Below are positions 63,541 to 64,000 of a stretch of 64,000 nucleotides of DNA, piece after piece. The stretch comes from Loxodes magnus. Lineage: Eukaryota; Ciliophora; Karyorelictea; Loxodida; Loxodidae. Every line of letters begins with the position of its first letter. Position 1 is the first letter of the stretch. The notes under the pieces are model-generated. The model ran no database searches. It was given only the letters and a program-made list of their open reading frames with translations, and was not told the origin of the DNA. Position numbers and translations under genes: made by a program. The DNA is taken from NCBI GenBank assembly GCA_946699065.1, contig CAMPDV010000095.1:620001-684000 (forward strand). The letters are read 5' to 3'.

Positions 63541-64000
63541 TGCCTTAATTTTTTCTAAATAAATAAGAAAGAGAAATCTAAATAAAAGTATATTAGCTAT
63601 CTAGATCCTCTCTATTCCAAAGTTATAAAATTACTTTATAGAATAAAAGGTTTCCAATATGTAAAATAGAATGCTAATTATATTTAGGATACTTAAATAT
63701 ATAGTACTAAAAGAACTTTACATTTAACTAAGGGAATCAATTCAACTAAATAAAGTACATAAGCTAAATATCTACATTTATATAGTCACTACAGAGGAAA
63801 ATGCTAAGAAGATTATATTTTAGATAAGGCTTAATCTAAAACTGAAGAAGCTTATAAATATTTTAGTATATTCTATCTAATTTATAGCATTCCTCTCGCT
63901 CTATATCTCATTATGTTTTAAACTCTATAGTTTACTTTGTTTTCCTCAGAACTTTAATTATAAAAATTATATCTTTATTTAACTTAATCTTGCTGAATTT
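63541..64000. other. Window end, no gene assigned
   Basis: AT-rich sequence without a recognised motif. It could hold the 5' part of a gene continuing beyond the window. Confidence 0.4.

Noticed and set aside
1-64000. CRISPR array, bacterial operon or prokaryotic mobile system
   Set aside because: No regularly spaced repeats, ribosome binding sites or prokaryotic gene order; the genes are eukaryotic with spliceosomal-type introns.

Overview
The window is about 75-80% A+T and reads as nuclear DNA of a ciliate with a heavily reassigned genetic code. In every recognisable gene but one, TAA and TAG occur inside conserved motifs where glutamine is expected (for example the histidine-kinase G-box segment IVEQHGGSIQ). 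TGA occurs where tryptophan is expected (GIWIWNEP in a guanylate-binding protein, TTDWELP at a receiver phospho-Asp). TGA is also the terminator: the TM9 protein stops right after its C-terminal KID, and the primase large subunit and a four-TM protein stop at clean TGA ends. TAA/TAG = Gln with TGA = Trp or stop is the karyorelict code (Loxodes-type). A Condylostoma-type code, where all three are ambiguous, is not fully excluded. Introns that I can place by homology are tiny (16, 19 and 20 nt, GT...AG).

Layout. 0.9-4 kb: hybrid histidine kinase with two receiver domains (+). About 4.5-6.7 kb: probable minus-strand gene, frame unresolved. 6.8-9.6 kb: guanylate-binding GTPase (+), converging on DNA primase large subunit PRIM2 (9.7-11.1 kb, -). 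12.2-13.7 kb: Trp-rich type II membrane protein (-). 14.1-15.2 kb: a ubiquitin-like ORF ending in Gly-Gly-TGA, whose stop overlaps the ATG of a second ORF (-). 16-19.7 kb: two unrecognised ORFs.

21.26-28.45 kb and 51.60-58.79 kb form a near-identical 7.19-kb inverted repeat with a 23-kb spacer. Each arm carries a giant Cys-rich / REJ-like / polycystin-1-like membrane protein gene. The right copy (-) is open over 2,712 codons. The left copy (+) is frameshifted, and its 3' end abruptly becomes a diverged paralogue and is truncated. The spacer holds a four-TM protein readable in the standard code (32.5 kb), a LamG + GNT-I-like glycosyltransferase (33.4-35.7 kb), a small Cys/His protein (39.5 kb), a TM9/nonaspanin (44.1-46.1 kb) and several weak ORFs. 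A coiled-coil protein with a zinc-knuckle-like motif lies at 62.6-63.5 kb.

The genes look like ordinary dispersed eukaryotic genes: signalling, replication, Golgi/secretory glycosylation and trafficking, and surface proteins. They do not form a pathway. Because no codon is an obligatory stop here, any frame stays open, so ORF length is not evidence. Unrecognised ORFs carry low confidence accordingly.
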